A DNA stretch of 64,000 bases from Akkermansiaceae bacterium (GTDB lineage Bacteria > Verrucomicrobiota > Verrucomicrobiia > Verrucomicrobiales > Akkermansiaceae), in NCBI GenBank assembly GCA_905182405.1, contig CAJJBQ010000002.1, positions 806,001-870,000 of the forward strand, written 5' to 3'. Shown piece after piece: positions 60,267 to 64,000 of the stretch. Made by a program: the position numbers and the translations under genes. Positions within the stretch are counted from its first letter, which is position 1; each line of letters begins with the position of its first letter. The notes beneath the pieces were generated by a model that was not told where the DNA came from, searched no databases, and saw only the letters and a list, made by a program, of their open reading frames with translations.

Positions 60267-63200
60267 ATGAAAAATTTTCTCCCCTGCTTGCTTATCTTCG
60301 CCTTTCTTCTTCCGCTCGCAGCGGAAGTGCCAAGCCCCAAGCCGCTCCAGTTCACAAAATGGACACCCGACTTCCTCGTCCCGGACCCGGTCGCTATTTC
60401 ATTCGATAACCAAGGCCGCGCTTATGTCACTCAGACTCAGCGCCGCAAGGCCAACGATCTCGACATCCGCTCAAACCGCGACTGGATTCCTGACGACCTC
60501 AGCTTCCAATCCCCCGATAACAAACGGGCCTTTTATCGTAAAGTCTTCACGCCTGAAAACAGCGCCGCCAACAAACACCGCGTCAAAGACTACAACAAGG
60601 ACGGCAAAAACGACCTCGCAGACCTCCAGTTTCTTTCCGAACGCATCCACCTCATCGAAGACACCGATGCCGACGGCCTAGCCGACAAAACCTCCATCTA
60701 CGCCGAAGGATTCACCGATGAAATCGCTGGCATTGCCGCCGGAGTCCTCCATCACGATGGCGACGTCTACACCACCATCGTGCCCGACGTTTGGAAACTA
60801 AGAGACACCAACAACGACGGCAAAGCCGACACCCGCAAAATCCTCGCCACTGGATTCGGCGCCCACCTCGCCTATGCCGGCCACGACATGCACGGCCTCA
60901 CCGTCGGCCCCGATGGCCGCATCTACTGGACCATCGGCGACAAAGGCTTGGGAGCTACCTCCAAGGAAGGCCACCATTTTAAATATCCTAATCAAGGAGC
61001 TCTCCTCCGTTGCGATCCCGATGGCAGCAACTTCGAAGTCTACGCACGCGGCCTCCGCAACGTGCAGGAAATCGCCTTCGATCAATTCGGCAATATCTTC
61101 GGCGTCGACAACGACTCGGACCGCCCCGGCGAAAAAGAACGCTTCGTCTACATCGTGCAACACATGGACGCCGGCTGGCGTTCCAACTGGCAGTATCGCC
61201 AAGGCACCTTCAACCCCTGGATGGATGAAAATCTCAGCATCCCCTACCACGAAGGACAGCCCGCCTACATCCTCCCGCCCATCTCACTTTATGAAAATGG
61301 TCCCGCCGGAATGGCCTTCAACCCCGGCACCGCTTTGAGCGAAGAGTGGAAAAATTACTTCTTCCACACCAGCGCCCCCAACGGCCAACAGTGGGCCTTC
61401 CAAGTTGAACAAAACGGAGCCGCCTACAAGATGGTCAAGGACATGCAAATCGGCAACGGCGTCCCCATCGTTGGCATCAACTTTGGACCCGATGGCGCCC
61501 TCTATGGCGTCGACTGGGGCGGCGGCTACCCGCTCAACAAAAAAGGGGCTGTCTGGAAATGGGATGTCAAAAACAAGGATCCACTTCGTCAGAAAACCGC
61601 CGAAATACTGCGCTCAGATATCTCTTCGGAATCAACAGACCAAATTGTAAAACAGCTAGATCATCCCGATCAACGAGTCCGTCTCAAAGCCCAATTCGAA
61701 TTGGTGAAACGTAATCTCCGTCATGAGTTAGTTCTGGCAACCCAGCAATCCACCCGTCTTGGACGCATCCACGCCATCTGGGGAATCGGCCAGCTCAATC
61801 GCCAATCAAAATCACCCAACTTTAAATATCTCCTCGGCCTCCTCAACCATCCCGATGAAGAAATCCGAACCCAAGCCATCAAGACCATCGGCGACCAGTT
61901 CGGCACCCAACTTGCGCTACACCAAGCTCCCGCTCCATCCGGCTCCTCTTCTCTCACGGAGTCTCTTATTCCGCTTCTTAGAGACCCATCCGACCGAGTA
62001 AAGTTCCACGCCGCCATTGCCCTCGGAAATATCGGAAATTCCTCAGCCGAATCCAAGATTCACGAATTTAGTAAAGCTATTTCAAAAGAAGACACCTACC
62101 TCCGCCATGCCTCTATCGTTGCAACGGTCGGATGCGCTAGCGACGGATACCTCATGCAAATGGCGAAGCATGAGTCTGATCTTGTTCAACAAATCGCCGT
62201 CGTCACCTCACGTCGTCGTGCATCGCCTGAGATTGCCCGTTACCTCGACTCGCCCTACGAACACGTCGTCGCCGAAGCCGCCCGCGCCATCCACGACGAC
62301 TGGACCATTCCTGAAGCGATGCCCGCCTTAGCCGCCTCCTTGAAAACCACTCCCTGGATCAATAACGAATCCATCATCCTACGAGCAATCAACGCCAACT
62401 TCCACCTCGGAACTCCCATAGCCGCCCAACGTGTCGCCGCCTTCTCAACCCGCACGACCGTCCCCTTAAAGCTCCGCCTCGACGCGCTCGACGCTCTCTC
62501 AAAGTGGACTCAACCCGAAAAACTCGACCGCGTGGTCGGTCGCTATCGTCCCCTTAAAGAACGTGACCCCGCCATCACCAAAGACGCCCTTTCCCCTCAG
62601 CTCTCCAAGCTCCTCACCGGCCCAGAGCAAGCGATCCAAAGCAAAGCGATGAACCTCACTCGCAGTCTCGAGATAGAACTTCCCTCTGGTGCCCTCGTCT
62701 TGCTTGCGAAAAACGAGAAGTCACTTCCCGAACTCAGAATTGAAACCCTCCGCGCGCTCCAAAGCCAAGAGCATCCCCAGCTCCAGGAACTCCTCTCCTC
62801 AGCTCTCCAAGCCAAGAAAATCGACGTCCGTATCGAAGCACTCGTGCTCCTTTCCAAATCCAATCCCGAACTCGCCCTCAAGACCGCTTCCAAAATCCTC
62901 CAAAATAAGGACGGTAACCTCACCGAAAAACAAGCCACCGTCGCACTGCTCAGCGGCACCTTCGCCTCCGAAAAAGGAGACCAACTCCTTACCCAACTCG
63001 TCGCCTCCTTCGACACAATCCCCGCCGGGCTCCAACTCGATCTCGCGGAAGCTGCCGCGATCCGAAAGCTCACTGGCCCCGCTCCCGACTTCGCCCACAC
63101 CCTCCAAGGCGGCAGCGCAACACGCGGAAAAGACCTCTTCATGAACCACCTCGCCGCCCAGTGCATCCGCTGCCACAAGGTCGAAAAGCGCAAGGGAAGC

Positions 63201-63536
63201 GACATCGGCCCCAACCTCAAATCCATCGGCCTCCAACGCACCCGCACCCACCTCCTCCAGTCCCTCACCGAACCCCAAGCCGTCATCACCGATGGCTACG
63301 GCTCCATTTCCCTCACTCTCAAAAATGGCACCTCCATCGTCGGCCAATTCCGCAAAGAAAAGAACGGCACCGTCGAAGTCGCCGACCCCGAAGGAAAAGT
63401 AACCAAGGTGAAAATAGCCGACATCAAAGAGCGCTCCCCCGTCGTCTCCACCATGCCCCCCGCGGGCCTCATTCTCAAAAAACGCGAAGTCCGCGATCTC
63501 ATCGAATATCTCTCCACTCTCAAAGCTAAAAAATGA
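60267..63536 (+). CDS. Exported PVC-type dehydrogenase/HEAT/cytochrome c protein
   Basis: 1089 residues with signal peptide (MKNFLPCLLIFAFLLPLAAE). The N-terminal half (about 30-430) is a membrane-bound-dehydrogenase-type propeller with WKLRDTNNDGKADTRKILATG, HDMHGLTVGPDGRIYWTIGDKG and GPDGALYGVDWGGGY. HEAT repeats (about 450-930) follow, with HPDEEIRTQAIKTIGD and DRVKFHAAIALGNIGN. A C-terminal cytochrome c segment has CIRCHKVEKRKGSDIGPNLKSIG (Cys at about 964) and ends LIEYLSTLKAKK. It shares propeller, HEAT and haem modules with the protein at 38861 but lacks the LamG and DMFase-like part. Likely a periplasmic redox enzyme for sugar or alcohol oxidation; substrate unknown. Codon use is more C-rich than in the NRPS operon. 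Confidence 0.87.
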   Translation: MKNFLPCLLIFAFLLPLAAEVPSPKPLQFTKWTPDFLVPDPVAISFDNQGRAYVTQTQRRKANDLDIRSNRDWIPDDLSFQSPDNKRAFYRKVFTPENSAANKHRVKDYNKDGKNDLADLQFLSERIHLIEDTDADGLADKTSIYAEGFTDEIAGIAAGVLHHDGDVYTTIVPDVWKLRDTNNDGKADTRKILATGFGAHLAYAGHDMHGLTVGPDGRIYWTIGDKGLGATSKEGHHFKYPNQGALLRCDPDGSNFEVYARGLRNVQEIAFDQFGNIFGVDNDSDRPGEKERFVYIVQHMDAGWRSNWQYRQGTFNPWMDENLSIPYHEGQPAYILPPISLYENGPAGMAFNPGTALSEEWKNYFFHTSAPNGQQWAFQVEQNGAAYKMVKDMQIGNGVPIVGINFGPDGALYGVDWGGGYPLNKKGAVWKWDVKNKDPLRQKTAEILRSDISSESTDQIVKQLDHPDQRVRLKAQFELVKRNLRHELVLATQQSTRLGRIHAIWGIGQLNRQSKSPNFKYLLGLLNHPDEEIRTQAIKTIGDQFGTQLALHQAPAPSGSSSLTESLIPLLRDPSDRVKFHAAIALGNIGNSSAESKIHEFSKAISKEDTYLRHASIVATVGCASDGYLMQMAKHESDLVQQIAVVTSRRRASPEIARYLDSPYEHVVAEAARAIHDDWTIPEAMPALAASLKTTPWINNESIILRAINANFHLGTPIAAQRVAAFSTRTTVPLKLRLDALDALSKWTQPEKLDRVVGRYRPLKERDPAITKDALSPQLSKLLTGPEQAIQSKAMNLTRSLEIELPSGALVLLAKNEKSLPELRIETLRALQSQEHPQLQELLSSALQAKKIDVRIEALVLLSKSNPELALKTASKILQNKDGNLTEKQATVALLSGTFASEKGDQLLTQLVASFDTIPAGLQLDLAEAAAIRKLTGPAPDFAHTLQGGSATRGKDLFMNHLAAQCIRCHKVEKRKGSDIGPNLKSIGLQRTRTHLLQSLTEPQAVITDGYGSISLTLKNGTSIVGQFRKEKNGTVEVADPEGKVTKVKIADIKERSPVVSTMPPAGLILKKREVRDLIEYLSTLKAKK

Positions 63537-63618
63537 TCTCATATAAAGATCTCCTCCCAAGTTTAGGGTTTTCCTCCTCTCGAATTTAGGATTTTCGGCC
63601 GACAAGTCTGCTGAAGCC

Positions 63619-63843
63619 TTGGCGAAGGAGGAGAGCAGGCTAAACGTCCTCTTCATCGCCGTCGACGACCTCCAAACCGACCCCCACGAACGCCACAACC
63701 TCATCAATATCCCCGCCTTCACCGAAAAAAAAGAAGTCCTCAAAAAACAACTCTTCGCCGAGCTCGAAGCCTCCGGAGCCCTAGAAACCCCCATCCGCCC
63801 ACCCAAAGGCGAACCGCTGCATGACCGGAAGCTGAGGAGGTAG
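63619..63843 (+). pseudogene. Sulfatase reduced to its two ends by an internal deletion
   Basis: The frame reads EESRLNVLFIAVDDL, the N-terminal sulfatase strand with the metal-binding Asp pair. It then passes at once into QTDPHERHNLINIPAFTEKK and ends GEPLHDRKLRR, the C-terminal sulfatase tail (normally LYDLxxDPxERxNL). About 400 residues are missing in between. The join lies in the shared Asp-Leu of AVDDL and LYDL, which suggests deletion between short similar sequences. No formylglycine site remains. Confidence 0.65.
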
Positions 63844-64000
63844 TTTCTTCTTCAATCGCACAGGAATTGATCCGCCTCATTGGGGCTGCCTGAGTGATCT
63901 TACCCTCATCCCCAGATCAGCAAAAACTCATCGTCACGATATGGTGAATGCCAAGGCCATACATTACATCGCTTATGGTGGCTTTAGGCTTCTATCAGGC

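Noticed and set aside
63600..63640. Short imperfect palindrome around GAAGCCTTGGCGAAGG upstream of the sulfatase remnant as a second repeat family
   Set aside because: Only one copy was noticed in the window, so a repeat cannot be supported from this sequence.

Overview
The window looks like a piece of a Verrucomicrobiota chromosome (probably Verrucomicrobiales). This is inferred from family content: paired DUF1592/DUF1552 proteins with CxxCH haem motifs, PVC-type dehydrogenase/HEAT/cytochrome proteins, formylglycine sulfatases, LamG plus thrombospondin-type-3 proteins, a CotH/lamin-tail protein and SASA esterases. Nearly all proteins carry export signals, and the gene set points to breakdown of sulfated or acetylated polysaccharide. 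No rRNA, tRNA, CRISPR array, integrase or transposase was recognised.

Region 1 (about 1-12.1 kb). After a truncated repeat and two decayed genes comes a tight plus-strand operon: a secreted protein (1052-2011), lysine 2,3-aminomutase (2024-3448), a 1739-residue single-module NRPS of the poly-lysine-synthetase type with a DUF418 membrane domain fused at its end (3452-8671), a free DUF418 paralogue (8668-9942), a beta-barrel outer-membrane protein (9984-11390) and an Sfp-type phosphopantetheinyl transferase (11399-12118). The simplest reading is a self-contained pathway: lysine is isomerised to beta-lysine, activated on a carrier protein, and condensed or transferred at the membrane. The product is not known.

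Region 2 (about 12.3-63.8 kb) is accessory DNA built of blocks. It holds a CotH protein, a PQQ-like propeller, a LamG protein, two sulfatases with a DUF1552/DUF1592 pair, DUF445, a second DUF1552/DUF1592 pair, a 1500-residue dehydrogenase/haem/LamG/DMFase-like protein, an SGNH hydrolase, a second LamG protein, a sugar-acid module (aldolase, dehydratase, GntP permease), a phosphodiesterase, an esterase-esterase-sialidase fusion, an alpha/beta hydrolase and a second PVC dehydrogenase.

Block boundaries are marked by a dispersed repeat of about 75 bp. Fifteen copies were found by eye, fourteen in one orientation. It starts AACCCCCTTTCGCCC and ends sharply at CCTAGCAG. Many copies abut broken genes, and the fragments on the two sides belong to different genes, so the copies look like rearrangement junctions rather than simple insertions. 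At least fifteen gene remnants lie in the window, several with in-frame nonsense codons. The two leading findings are the KamA-NRPS operon and this repeat family.
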